Assembly: GCA_029067355.1 (NCBI GenBank)
Contig: JAIEEQ010000005.1
Span: 1-51,513 of the forward strand
Direction of reading: 5' to 3'
DNA from: Anaeroplasmataceae bacterium
Lineage (GTDB): Bacteria > Bacillota_I > Bacilli_A > Acholeplasmatales > Anaeroplasmataceae
Length of the DNA stretch: 51,513 bases
Both the position numbers and the translations under genes were made by a program. How positions within the stretch are numbered: the stretch's first letter is position 1; every line of letters starts with the position of its first letter. This document shows positions 19,422 to 28,537 of the stretch, piece after piece. The notes under the pieces are model-generated. The model was given only the letters and a program-made list of their open reading frames with translations. It searched no databases and was not told the origin of the DNA.

Positions 19422-20447
19422 ATGGAAAGTATTTATAATTATACTGAGGATATGCTAAAGGAATACTGGATTTCTAAGGGAGAAAAGCCTTTTCGTGCAT
19501 CTCAGACACTAGAATGGATTTATCGACATGATATTTCCTGTTTTGATGAAATCACCAATATGAAGAAGACCGTCATTGAGGAATTAAAAAAGGATTTTAC
19601 TTTAGATGGACTTTCTTGTGTGACACAGCAAAAATCAGTAGACGGAACACAAAAATTTTTATTTCAGCTAAAGGATGGTAATTTGATAGAAACAGTGCTA
19701 ATGCACCAGGAATATGGATATAGCGTTTGTGTTACAACTGAGGTTGGCTGTAATATGGATTGCCAATTTTGTGCAAGTGGTATGAAAAAGAAACTTAGAA
19801 ATTTGGAAACATCTGAGATTGTATTACAGGTGGTAATGGTTTCTAGATTGGCTAAAGTGCGTGTTAGTCATGTGGTTATTATGGGAATTGGGGAGCCCTT
19901 TGACAACTACGATAATGTAATTCGTTTTATGAAAATTATCAATCATCCTCTGGGTTTAGAAATTGGGGCTAGACATATAACTGTATCTACCTGTGGAATT
20001 GTTCCTAAAATTATTGAATATGCAGATTTTGATTTACAAGTGAATTTGGCTATCAGTCTGCACGCTCCAAACAATACGATTAGAAACCAAATTATGCCAA
20101 TTAACCGGGCTTATCCAATAGAAGATCTTGTAAGGGCGATTCAGTATTACATAAAAAAAACAAATCGAAGAGTTACCATTGAATACATTCTATTAAAGGG
20201 TCTAAATGATTCCATATCCTGTGCGGATGAGCTGGCTACCTTATTACACGGACTTAATGTCTATGTGAATCTAATTCCCTATAACGAGGTATCAGGAAAA
20301 TCTTATGAGCGTTCTTTAAAAGAGGATATGATAGCTTTTTTTGACTGGCTGAAAAAAAGAAGAATCAATGTACAGCTTCGTAAGGAGCAGGGCTCTGATA
20401 TAGATGCAGCCTGTGGGCAGTTGAGAAGCAAGCATATGAAATTGTAG
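19422..20447 (+). CDS. rlmN: 23S rRNA (adenine-2503-C2)-methyltransferase RlmN
   Basis: Radical-SAM enzyme that methylates A2503 of 23S rRNA and A37 of some tRNAs. 341 aa. The CxxxCxxC cluster motif is CNMDCQFC (about residue 110); GEPFDNYDNV, VSTCGIVPKI and NLAISLHAPN are typical, and the second methyl-carrying Cys is in DAACGQLR near the end. ATG 19422 is preceded by AGGTGAT at short spacing. It has its own promoter. Confidence 0.97.
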   Translation: MESIYNYTEDMLKEYWISKGEKPFRASQTLEWIYRHDISCFDEITNMKKTVIEELKKDFTLDGLSCVTQQKSVDGTQKFLFQLKDGNLIETVLMHQEYGYSVCVTTEVGCNMDCQFCASGMKKKLRNLETSEIVLQVVMVSRLAKVRVSHVVIMGIGEPFDNYDNVIRFMKIINHPLGLEIGARHITVSTCGIVPKIIEYADFDLQVNLAISLHAPNNTIRNQIMPINRAYPIEDLVRAIQYYIKKTNRRVTIEYILLKGLNDSISCADELATLLHGLNVYVNLIPYNEVSGKSYERSLKEDMIAFFDWLKKRRINVQLRKEQGSDIDAACGQLRSKHMKL

Positions 20448-20485
20448 AATTGTAAAAAACTCAAACTAAAAAGAGGAATAAGAAA

Positions 20486-20749
20486 ATGCCATTCATAGAA
20501 ACTAAGCATACCTTTGCCGCGGTTGATAAAATAAAGAAGGATTTAACAAATTTTTTAAAAATTATTAATATCATTTGTTTGATAGTTTTCTTTTTTTATT
20601 ATACATATTTAATTTATACAAATTATAAATCTCCCTTTTATCTTTCTATTTATGTTATATTATTTTTCACGCTGTTTTCAACTTTTCTTGCAGAAGTATT
20701 GATAAAAGGCAAGACTAGTGATTCACGAAAAAGCAAAGAATTAAATTAG
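20486..20749 (+). pseudogene. 5' part of a frameshift-split four-helix membrane protein
   Basis: 87 aa with two membrane helices (about residues 25-45 and 51-73), good SD AAGAGGA before ATG 20486, then an abrupt stop at 20747. The plus-strand frame one base to the left is open from 20722 across this stop and continues a sensible basic and hydrophobic protein to 21249. Adding one A to the run GAAAAAG (20728-20732) would fuse both parts into about 254 aa. I read this as one gene broken by a 1-nt deletion, a sequencing error, or a ribosomal frameshift. No family recognised. Confidence 0.6.
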
Positions 20750-21249
20750 AACGCAAAAGACTAATCAAAGGCATAATTAAAATTGTTAAATATTTAGCAA
20801 AATTTATTACCATTTGTATTGCATTATATGATCTCCTTCATCATGAATGGACTAGACCAGCTTTAATAACGAATTTTGTTTCCATAGTAATTTTAGGTAT
20901 TCAATTGATAGCGGAGTTTGTTGTTCACTATCTTAATAAATATATAGATTATATTAAATTTAGTGTAGAGTTAGACATTGAAGCAAGCTCAGCAGCAAGA
21001 CTTATGATGAGAAAACAAATGAAATCTGCCAAGCTTGAAAATCAAGTTTCTATTATAACAGGGAAGGATATTCATACCATTCAAGAAAATAAAATTATTA
21101 GCAGACTTAAAGAATCAGCAGAGGTATTAAAAAAGGAAAAAGAAGAAAAGCTGAATTCACATATAGAAAAAAATAAGCAAGAAATAAAGAATCATAAAAT
21201 AATGCTGAAACAAAAGAAAAAAGCTGAGAAGAAAAATAAAATCGCATAG
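20722..21249 (+). pseudogene. 3' part of the split membrane protein, with coiled-coil tail
   Basis: Open frame without any ATG, GTG or TTG until TTG 20905, which lies in the middle of a hydrophobic helix and has no SD. That argues against an independent start. From 20749 it reads basic residues (LERKRLIKGIIKIVKYLAK), two membrane helices (about 20779-20835 and 20860-20935), then a long Lys/Glu-rich coiled coil ending KKKAEKKNKIA. The ORF track lists only the part from 20905. Function unknown; best seen as the continuation of the 20486 gene. Confidence 0.55.
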
Positions 21250-21336
21250 AATATATTAGATTTGTTTATGCTTGTTCAATAAAACTATATGGAAAACAAT
21301 TGTAAATTAAGGAAAAAAGTAAAACGATAGATTATA

Positions 21337-21365
21337 TTGAAAAATAAAAAAATAAATTGTATAAT
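21337..21365 (+). promoter_or_regulatory. sigma-A promoter of an orphan transcript
   Basis: TTGAAA (21337-21342), 17-nt spacer, TATAAT (21360-21365): near-consensus, yet no gene follows within 250 bp. The first downstream element is a terminator-like hairpin at 21450. Confidence 0.7.
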
Positions 21366-21371
21366 CAAAGT

Positions 21372-21483
21372 GTGGGAGATAGTAGGTAAAGGGTATAGTT
21401 TTAGTAGATTTGTCAAAAAATGTTGTTTAATTAAATATTTGTTAAAGTTGCATACGCTCCTCACAAAGAAGGGCGTTTTTTTG
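21372..21483 (+). ncRNA. candidate small RNA of about 110 nt
   Basis: Defined by the strong promoter just upstream and a hairpin ACGCTC/GGGCGT (about 21451-21474) followed by TTTTTTTG. The interval has no credible ORF with an SD and matches no RNA family I recognise (not 6S, SRP, tmRNA or RNase P). It may be an independent sRNA or the attenuated leader of the large lipoprotein gene at 21623. The remainder of this 374-bp gap (21484-21622) is AT-rich with nothing I can identify. Confidence 0.4.
21450..21482 (+). terminator. terminator of the orphan transcript
   Basis: Six-pair stem ACGCTC/GGGCGT (one G-U) with an 11-nt loop followed by seven T residues. Weaker stem than the other terminators here, but the T tract is good. 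Confidence 0.6.
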
Positions 21484-21622
21484 TTTTCTTATATAAAATT
21501 TTGGTTAGTTTGAATAAAGAAGTTGGAGGTCAAAGAGAGATGTAATATTTTAAAGTCAATCTCCATTTTAAAAATTTAATATTTGTTTGTAATACTTTTA
21601 AAAAGAAAGTTGAGGAAGAAAG

Positions 21623-24600
21623 ATGAAAAGAAAAGCATTATTTTTATTTGTATTTTTAAATTTATTTACTTTTGTTTTGTTTTCTTGTGCTACATGTAAA
21701 CATGATTATGTTTGGAATCATAATGAGGAACAGCATTTTCAAATTTGTAATAAATGTAGCAAGGTTATCAACAAAAGTTCTCATGAGGCTAACTGGCAAG
21801 TTATAAAAGAGGAAACATGTAAAGAGGCAGGGTTAAAGGAATTTAGATGTGAAACTTGTAACTATGTTATGAATCAAGAAATAATGCCAAATGGGGATCA
21901 CGAGTTCCAGCCATTTACCACAGAATCATCTTGTACTAAGGATACTATTTATGGAAAGACTTGCTTACATTGCGATGAACAAGTATTAGAGTATGTTGAT
22001 TCTTGTACAGGGCATCATTTTTCAGAATGGGAAAAAGAAACTGAAAATACTTGTTCACAAACTGGATTAGAAAAGCGAGTTTGCTTAAATGAAGGATGTG
22101 GTCTTGAAGAAAAACGGGAAGTTAAAAAGGTCAGTCATGATTTTACCATTGAACAAACTATAACTCGTGATGATACGTTATTATATGAATGCAAAAATTG
22201 TGGATTAACCTATACGCGTCATAGACAAGATGAAAACTGTACTTATTGTGATTCCATTGAACTTTTTAACCAAAGTACAAACTTCACATTTAATATTATT
22301 TGTTTTGAAGATGAGCAGTATATTAAAGAGCATTTAAAAATTTATTTGAATTTTTTGGATGGAACTCAAAAAGCAAGTGAATTAGAAATGGAATATAGCA
22401 TCACTTTACTAGGAGATGGCCTATGTCAAATAAAAGGAGACTATGATTCTGGAGAAACGTATATTGCAAAACTAAATGGAGAGTTAAGATTTGAAAAGTA
22501 TCTTACAAGTAATATAGTATTTACAACGACTTTTCTATCAGATAATATTGTTGAATTTAATGACGAATTAAAATTCATAAATGATTATATTTCATTAGAT
22601 TGCTCAGAAAATTCGGAATGCTTTTATTTAACTGTTTTAGATATAGGCACATTAGAAGAAGATGATATAATTTGCATTGGCGAGATAAATTCCATAGAAG
22701 AATTAAAAACAATTAATTTATTTGAAGAAAAATCCCCAGCCATAACTTTTGGAAAAGTTCAAAGATGCTATAAAATTGATGGCGGATGGAAAATAATATT
22801 AACTTATCCTCAGTTAGATGAAATATTTAAAGACTTGGATTTCTATGAAAAAGGAAGTGTAGATTTAGAAAAATTAGGTGTTGATATAGAAGAAATTAAA
22901 CCAGAAGTGGAAGCGGCATTTATACAAAGTGAGGAATTTATTAATTTTTTAGCTGTATATCATGAAACCGTAGAAACGTATGCGAAAGAACGCGGCTATG
23001 ATTCAGTACGACTAAATAAAGAAAATCAAAAAGGCTTGTATATCTCTTCCCCTGAAATAAAAATTTCTGGTACAAAGTTTTCAATTCGCTTAAATGGTGG
23101 TGCAGAAACTCCAATTACTGTACAAGGAAAGAATATAGGAAATATTTCAGTAGATTTTTCAGCTTTTGCAGAAGTACAATTTATATTTTCTTTAAATATA
23201 AGTTTTAAGAAAAAATGGATTTTTATTACAGGAGTAAAGTATATTGATATACAATTAAAGCAATTAGATTCTTTTGATTTTGACTTTAAAATAAAAATGA
23301 ATATTGAGTATTCTTCAGAAGAAACAGAAGAAAAGGATTATGTTTATAATACAGACCCTAAGAGTCATAAGCTTCATGTGAAAAATTGTAGATATCTTGA
23401 AAATGTTCAAGATAAAAGCAAATTAGAATCACTTAATCAAAAACAGGCTTATATTAAATATCACGAAGGGGTTGCTAGTGAGTGTCAAATTTGCTTGCCT
23501 ATTGAAAAATTAAATAGAAAGTCATTTGTTATTAATGCAGATAGGAAAATAATTCATTGTTTAAATTGTAATCACGTAAAAAGAATGAATTTTGATAATG
23601 CCATATTTTCATCAGATTCAGCTCAGTCTCTTAATAGTAAGGGATATTCCTATTGTAGTTGGTGTCAGCCAGAACTCAAGGAAAGCTTAGATTTTGAAGA
23701 ACAAATGTTGGAAACTTTGAAATATGAAAATTGGAAAGAGCATATAGAGGAAATCAAGCAATGGGCTAAGAACTCTAATGTTGATGAGTATAAGCCTAAA
23801 GGAATACGTTTAGGAAGTGTACATTTTAATGTCGCAATATTATTTACTGTTAACCTAGATATTAGCTTAATAATTAATTTTAAGCTGGAAGCATCGTTAG
23901 ATTATAAGTATCAAATACAGCATGAATTAGTTTATGGTATGAGAATTCAAGATGGAAGAACCCAAACGTATAATTCCTCTAAGGAATTGAATTCTAAAAA
24001 CGAATTAGATTTGATGGGAAGGCTTGATGTTACTGTTGGAGTACAGGCCGATCTTTATGTCAGCGTTATAGGATTATCGAAATTAATACGTGCTGGATTT
24101 ACAGCCGAAGTAGGAGCGTATGCCAGTGCAAGTGGGGTTGTTCATCAAGGATTTGAAGATAAAAAGAATTATGGTGGCGCGTATTTAGAAATGGGAATAT
24201 ATATTCAAATAGATGCGTATTATAAAGTATTTGGATGGAACGGAAACCTGTCCTTGATTGATACTAAATTCCCTATCCTCCAATTTGGATATGATAAGGT
24301 ATATTATGCATTTGTAAATCCTATTGAGTATTTAGATTTATCTTTAGATTATACTTTGGAGGAAGAAAAATTTTTAACTTTAGAGTTTATAAATGTAAGG
24401 AATTTAAATTCAGGAACAGAAGTGCTGCATTTTAATAATAATGATGGAAAATATTCAGTAATTGTCACTTTATCAAACGGAGAGTATTGTAGATATGAAA
24501 ATGGAAGAATTCTAATTAATGATTCAGCTCCATGCCAATTTGAAGACATTCTAAGAATTCAGATTGTTGGAGATTCTTCTTGGAAAAACTATATTCCAAA

Positions 24601-25717
24601 CAATGCTACTTTTTGCTTAGATGACTACCTTATTCCTATCTACTATTATAGTGAGAATAGGCATAATTTTATTGCAGTTGAAAATAAGCCAGCTGATTGC
24701 TTTTCAGATGGTTATACCAAATATTCATGTGAGGTATGTAATCAAGAAAGGGAGGAAACTGAACCTCAATTAAGTCATCAAGTACAAATTAATAAAGGAC
24801 ATGCTGCAACCTGTTGGGAAAACGGAAAGACAGATGAGATGATTTGCTTATTATGCAATAGTGTCTTAATTGAAAGCAGTGTGCTACCTGTTTTGGGACA
24901 TAAGTTTAATGAAAAAGGAATTTGCTTACATTGTGGAAATGATGAGAATGACTGCATAAGTATTGGGTTGGAATATAAACTTGCTGAGGATGGAAAATCT
25001 TATAGTATTGTGGGAAATGGGCAAAATACGGATTCTAATTTAGTCATTCCAGAGGCCTATTTAAACATACCTGTTACAACGATAGAAAGAAATGCTTTTG
25101 CGGGATCTAGTTATGTAAGCATAAGTATAGGAAATGGAATAAAAAATATAGAGGAGAATGCTTTTGCCAATTGTAACAATTTGCGTAATTTAAAAATTGG
25201 CAAGGAAGTAACAGAAATAAATTCAAATCCTTTCAGAGATTGTTCTTCATTAGAATATATTATTGTAGATTCAAACAACACCTCATTTGTGAGTGAGAAT
25301 AATTGTATTCTTTCTGCCAACAAATCAACATTGTTTGTAGGCTGTAAAATGAGTATTATTCCTGAAGGAGTAACGAACATTCGATTACTAGCATTTTGTG
25401 GTTGTAGTGATTTAAATAGCATAGTAATTCCAAGCACAGTTGATACTTTGCAACCACAGGCTTTTCTGGATTGTACAAGCCTTGAAATTATTATATTGCC
25501 AAACTCACTAAAGTATATAAATTATAAATGCTTTGAAAATTGTCCTTTAAAAAATATATATTACGCTGGGAATTCTATTTCTTGGGATAGAATAAATATT
25601 GATAATAAAGATCTTAAACTTGAAGAAATTGTATATTTCTACTCATCTTCAAAGCCAACTTCTAAAGGCAATTATTGGTATATAGAAGAGGAACAAATTA
25701 AAATATGGAATTATTAA
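21623..25717 (+). CDS. very large cysteine-rich surface lipoprotein with BspA-type LRRs
   Basis: 1364 aa. A signal peptide ends in the lipobox FSC (Cys22), so it is probably lipid-anchored outside the membrane. Order: N-terminal CxxC repeats (about 24-215; CNKC, CETC, CLHC, CKNC); a large beta-rich region (about 220-570); two K-x-H-x(3)-C modules followed by CxxC (about 573-632 and 638-686), resembling small metal-binding modules; another beta-rich region; a second block of CxxC repeats (about 1012-1115; CEVC, CLLC, CLHC); and BspA-type LRR_5 repeats (about 1150-1305; IERNAFAG, IEENAFANC, LLAFCGCSDL). Adhesion or matrix binding is plausible for such proteins but is not shown. It stands alone between an orphan transcript and a strong terminator. 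Confidence 0.85.
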   Translation: MKRKALFLFVFLNLFTFVLFSCATCKHDYVWNHNEEQHFQICNKCSKVINKSSHEANWQVIKEETCKEAGLKEFRCETCNYVMNQEIMPNGDHEFQPFTTESSCTKDTIYGKTCLHCDEQVLEYVDSCTGHHFSEWEKETENTCSQTGLEKRVCLNEGCGLEEKREVKKVSHDFTIEQTITRDDTLLYECKNCGLTYTRHRQDENCTYCDSIELFNQSTNFTFNIICFEDEQYIKEHLKIYLNFLDGTQKASELEMEYSITLLGDGLCQIKGDYDSGETYIAKLNGELRFEKYLTSNIVFTTTFLSDNIVEFNDELKFINDYISLDCSENSECFYLTVLDIGTLEEDDIICIGEINSIEELKTINLFEEKSPAITFGKVQRCYKIDGGWKIILTYPQLDEIFKDLDFYEKGSVDLEKLGVDIEEIKPEVEAAFIQSEEFINFLAVYHETVETYAKERGYDSVRLNKENQKGLYISSPEIKISGTKFSIRLNGGAETPITVQGKNIGNISVDFSAFAEVQFIFSLNISFKKKWIFITGVKYIDIQLKQLDSFDFDFKIKMNIEYSSEETEEKDYVYNTDPKSHKLHVKNCRYLENVQDKSKLESLNQKQAYIKYHEGVASECQICLPIEKLNRKSFVINADRKIIHCLNCNHVKRMNFDNAIFSSDSAQSLNSKGYSYCSWCQPELKESLDFEEQMLETLKYENWKEHIEEIKQWAKNSNVDEYKPKGIRLGSVHFNVAILFTVNLDISLIINFKLEASLDYKYQIQHELVYGMRIQDGRTQTYNSSKELNSKNELDLMGRLDVTVGVQADLYVSVIGLSKLIRAGFTAEVGAYASASGVVHQGFEDKKNYGGAYLEMGIYIQIDAYYKVFGWNGNLSLIDTKFPILQFGYDKVYYAFVNPIEYLDLSLDYTLEEEKFLTLEFINVRNLNSGTEVLHFNNNDGKYSVIVTLSNGEYCRYENGRILINDSAPCQFEDILRIQIVGDSSWKNYIPNNATFCLDDYLIPIYYYSENRHNFIAVENKPADCFSDGYTKYSCEVCNQEREETEPQLSHQVQINKGHAATCWENGKTDEMICLLCNSVLIESSVLPVLGHKFNEKGICLHCGNDENDCISIGLEYKLAEDGKSYSIVGNGQNTDSNLVIPEAYLNIPVTTIERNAFAGSSYVSISIGNGIKNIEENAFANCNNLRNLKIGKEVTEINSNPFRDCSSLEYIIVDSNNTSFVSENNCILSANKSTLFVGCKMSIIPEGVTNIRLLAFCGCSDLNSIVIPSTVDTLQPQAFLDCTSLEIIILPNSLKYINYKCFENCPLKNIYYAGNSISWDRINIDNKDLKLEEIVYFYSSSKPTSKGNYWYIEEEQIKIWNY

Positions 25718-25765
25718 TTTGGCATTAGAATTATTTAAACAAGCATTAGATTTTGCCTAATTATT

Positions 25766-25806
25766 CAAGGGGTATGGGAGTCACCCTCTCATACCCCTTG
25801 ATTTTT
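25766..25806 (+). terminator. strong terminator after the large lipoprotein gene
   Basis: CAAGGGGTATG-GGAG-TCACC-CTCT-CATACCCCTTG (25766-25800), a 15-bp stem with one G-U pair, then ATTTTTC. Confidence 0.92.
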
Positions 25807-25881
25807 CAAATTAAAGCAAAGAAATAGTATAAGTTTTTTATAATGTTCTTGTTTTTTGAAAATACTATAACTGGTGATTTT

Positions 25882-26757
25882 ATGAAGTTGATTTTAAGAC
25901 TTTGGTTGGTTACATTTGGTATAATTTTAGTATGGGTGTATTTTTTATTTATATCACCTAAAATTTTTAATAATCATATCATTACCATTCCAAATGTAAT
26001 TAACCTAAGTGAAGAACAGGCAACTAAGGAGCTTGCCAGAAACAAAATAAAATATCAAATTACCTATGTGGAAAGTGAGAAAGAGCTTGCGATGAAGACA
26101 GTGCCCTATGCAGGAACTAAAATCAAGTCTGATTATGTGATATCCTTGTATGTTGGTAAGAAAATGCCTATTGCTTACAAAAGCTATTTAGGAAGAATTT
26201 ATGAGGATATTGCAGATGAAATTGAATTAATGTGTAATAATTATGGATTAAAGCTCAAAGTAGAGTATGAAGAAACTGACTTTACCATTGCTGGTGTTAT
26301 CATAAAAGAATCTCTCACTGATGGATCTGTATTAAATCAGGGGGATGAGCTCTGCTTGACGATTTCTTCTAATCATTCTACTTATATGCTTCCTGATTTT
26401 GTTGGATTATCTTTGTCTGAGGCAGTAAAACTGATTGACGAATATCATATTAAAGTCAATTTAACTTATATTTCAACTCCAGTAGATGAGGATATCATCA
26501 TTTATCAGTCTACTCCTGCCAATACATTAATCCAAAAAAATAACCCCTATGCTTTAGATCTTTATGTGTCTAAAGGAGTGAAGGACACGACTATTATTGA
26601 TGTGGAAACCTTCATAGAGGTCATTGCTCATTTGGGATATGAATTAGAGGTAAATTATGTAAATTCCAACGAATTAGAAAATAAATTAGTTGCGTTTCAG
26701 GTCCAAAAGTTATATGATATTAATAGAGTTAAATATATCCTTTGGATTACAAAATAG
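25882..26757 (+). CDS. kinase-less PASTA-domain membrane protein
   Basis: About 291 aa: five cytoplasmic residues, one membrane helix (about 6-28), then three clear and one partial extracellular PASTA repeats (about 34-97, 98-167, 168-235, 236-291; e.g. IPNVINLSEEQATKELARN and LPDFVGLSLSEAVKLI). PASTA domains bind muropeptides or peptidoglycan. The gene sits where prkC, the PASTA Ser/Thr kinase, is normally found before rsgA-rpe, but has no kinase domain. ATG 25882 follows GGTGAT at 4 nt; the ATG at 25843 in the track has no SD. Confidence 0.85.
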   Translation: MKLILRLWLVTFGIILVWVYFLFISPKIFNNHIITIPNVINLSEEQATKELARNKIKYQITYVESEKELAMKTVPYAGTKIKSDYVISLYVGKKMPIAYKSYLGRIYEDIADEIELMCNNYGLKLKVEYEETDFTIAGVIIKESLTDGSVLNQGDELCLTISSNHSTYMLPDFVGLSLSEAVKLIDEYHIKVNLTYISTPVDEDIIIYQSTPANTLIQKNNPYALDLYVSKGVKDTTIIDVETFIEVIAHLGYELEVNYVNSNELENKLVAFQVQKLYDINRVKYILWITK

Positions 26758-26765
26758 GAGAACGC

Positions 26766-27683
26766 ATGCAAGGAAGAATTATTAATTTAAATGGCGGAAA
26801 ATATCAGGTGGCATTAGAGGACAATTCTATTGTTACAATACCAGCAAGAGGTAAGTTTAGAAGCATCAAAACGATTCAGGCAAACCCTAACAGCTTAAGC
26901 AAAAAGGAAATCACACAAATTGTAAAGGTTTCTCCTAAGGTTGGAGATTTTGTTAGTGTAGCTGATGGTCGGATTGATACTCTTTTAGAAAGAAAAAATG
27001 AGCTTGTTCGTCCTGATATTGCTAATGTGGATCAAATTCTTTTAGTTTTTGCTGCTAAAGAGCCAGACTTTTCTTCCTATCTTTTAGATTTATTTCTTGT
27101 AAACATTACAAGGAAGCATATTTTTCCTATCATAGTTATAACAAAAATTGATAAAATGACTAAAGAAGAGCTAATAAATCTAAAAAAAGAATTAAGCTAT
27201 TATGAGCAAATGGGATATCCAGTTTGTTATGTGAATAGTAAAACAAAGGAGGGCGTTTCTTTAGTTGCTGAGCTACTGGAGGGAAAGGTTACGGTTTTGT
27301 CTGGACAGACGGGTGCTGGGAAATCGACCTTAATTAATGCAATTCTTCCAAATTTTGAATTAAAAACACAGGAAATCAGTCAGGCCCTGGGAAGAGGAAA
27401 GCATACCACTCGTGAAACAACGCTTTATTCCTATAAGGCTGGTTATATTGGAGATACTCCAGGCTTTTCAAAGCTAGATGTGATTGGAATAGAAAAAAGA
27501 GAGCTATCTGGTTTGTTTGTTGAATTTTCAAATGAATTTTGTCGCTTTAAGGATTGCTTGCATCAGAAGAATGCAAAGGAATGTGGCATTCATCAGGCTG
27601 TATCAAAAGGAAAAATTTTATCCTCTAGGTATGAAAACTATTTAAAAATGCTGTCACTTATTGAAAAGGGGGAAAAAAGATAA
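26766..27683 (+). CDS. rsgA: ribosome small subunit-dependent GTPase RsgA
   Basis: Circularly permuted GTPase acting in late 30S maturation. 305 aa. An N-terminal OB fold is followed by G4 TKIDK, G1 GQTGAGKSTLIN and G3 DTPG in the permuted order, and a C-terminal zinc site FCRFKDCLHQ...CGIH. The start is ATG 26766 (MQGRIINLNGGKY) behind TAGGAG; the track's TTG at 26742 would lie within the PASTA gene. Its stop overlaps the rpe ATG by one base. Confidence 0.96.
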   Translation: MQGRIINLNGGKYQVALEDNSIVTIPARGKFRSIKTIQANPNSLSKKEITQIVKVSPKVGDFVSVADGRIDTLLERKNELVRPDIANVDQILLVFAAKEPDFSSYLLDLFLVNITRKHIFPIIVITKIDKMTKEELINLKKELSYYEQMGYPVCYVNSKTKEGVSLVAELLEGKVTVLSGQTGAGKSTLINAILPNFELKTQEISQALGRGKHTTRETTLYSYKAGYIGDTPGFSKLDVIGIEKRELSGLFVEFSNEFCRFKDCLHQKNAKECGIHQAVSKGKILSSRYENYLKMLSLIEKGEKR

Positions 27684-28330
27684 TGGAAATTTCTTTATCC
27701 ATTTTAAATATGAATTATAATCATTTAGGAGAACAGTTAAGTTTGCTTAAAAATGAAATTAAATATCTTCACTTAGATGTTATGGATGGACATTTTGTTC
27801 CAAACATTAGCTTTGGGCCTGCTTTAATGAAATCTATTCATAAGGAGCATTCCTTTGTTTTAGATACTCATTTAATGATTTCTAATCCTAAGGAGTACAT
27901 CAAGAGCTTTGTAGATGCTGGAAGTGATTGTATTACCTTTCATTTGGAGGCTGTTGATAATGTAGCTGAGCTCATTGAATATATTCATAGCTTTGGGGTT
28001 AAGGCTGGAATATCCATAAAACCAAACACAAGTGTAGAAGAGCTTATTCCTTATCTTCCCTATATTGATTTACTACTAATTATGTCTGTTGAGCCTGGAT
28101 TTGGGGGACAAAAATTTATAGAAGCTTCTCTTGCTAAAATAAAGCAATTAAAAGAGTGGAAGGAAGACAAGGGGTATTCCTATCTCATAAGTATTGATGG
28201 TGGCATTACAGATCAAACCATAAGTCAGGTGTTTTCTTATCTGGATTTGGCGGTGGTTGGGTCCTATATCACATCTGCAAAAAATCCAATAGAAAATATA
28301 AAAAGGCTTAAGCATATTTTTAATAGCTAA
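27683..28330 (+). CDS. rpe: ribulose-phosphate 3-epimerase
   Basis: Pentose phosphate pathway enzyme, 215 aa TIM barrel. LDVMDGHFVPNISFG, DTHLMI, the metal-binding His/Asp residues, MSVEPGFGGQKFI and SIDGGI are all present. Coupled to rsgA, the normal Firmicutes order. The 246-bp gap after it carries a terminator and then the metal-efflux promoter. Confidence 0.97.
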   Translation: MEISLSILNMNYNHLGEQLSLLKNEIKYLHLDVMDGHFVPNISFGPALMKSIHKEHSFVLDTHLMISNPKEYIKSFVDAGSDCITFHLEAVDNVAELIEYIHSFGVKAGISIKPNTSVEELIPYLPYIDLLLIMSVEPGFGGQKFIEASLAKIKQLKEWKEDKGYSYLISIDGGITDQTISQVFSYLDLAVVGSYITSAKNPIENIKRLKHIFNS

Positions 28331-28443
28331 TTCATAAATTATACTAAAGGTGATACCCATTAGAATAATTATCATTAAGCTTCCAAATTTCTTAGTGAAG
28401 TTCTTAAGCTTGTTTAGCAGGAAAAAATAAATAAGATAAAAGG

Positions 28444-28481
28444 ATAGAAATTGTTTTTTTTAAATGATTTCTATTTTTTTT
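28444..28481 (+). terminator. terminator upstream of the metal-efflux operon
   Basis: ATAGAAAT (28444-28451) pairs with ATTTCTAT (28467-28474), followed by seven T residues. AT-rich stem, so moderate strength. Confidence 0.6.
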
Positions 28482-28501
28482 ATAAAAAATGAAAAAAACT
28501 A

Positions 28502-28531
28502 TTGACAGTTGAATGTGTATTCAACTATAAT
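28502..28531 (+). promoter_or_regulatory. sigma-A promoter of the metal-efflux operon
   Basis: Perfect TTGACA (28502-28507) and perfect TATAAT (28526-28531) with an 18-nt spacer. The spacer is filled by operator 1. This is the strongest promoter sequence in the window and would need repression. Confidence 0.85.
28507..28526. promoter_or_regulatory. operator 1 for the ArsR/SmtB repressor
   Basis: AGTTGAAT-GTGT-ATTCAACT, a perfect 8+8 palindrome occupying the -35/-10 spacer. It resembles the TTGAA/TTCAA-type operators bound by CadC/SmtB proteins. Confidence 0.8.
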
Positions 28532-28537
28532 ATGAAT

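Noticed and set aside
20728-20734. dnaX-type slippery heptamer at the split gene
   Set aside because: The zero-frame codons are CGA AAA AGC, so the A-site tRNA cannot re-pair after a -1 slip; not a proper X XXY YYZ site, and no stimulatory stem is evident. Indel or error is simpler.
21370-21518. GTG-initiated frame of about 48 codons across the orphan transcript
   Set aside because: The GTG would be at or before the predicted transcript start, has no SD, and the frame runs through the terminator T tract; chance openness in AT-rich DNA is more likely.
28358-28380. Fur-box-like sequence AATAATTATCATT
   Set aside because: Matches only part of the 19-bp consensus, no promoter overlaps it, and it is upstream of a terminator that isolates it from the metal operon.
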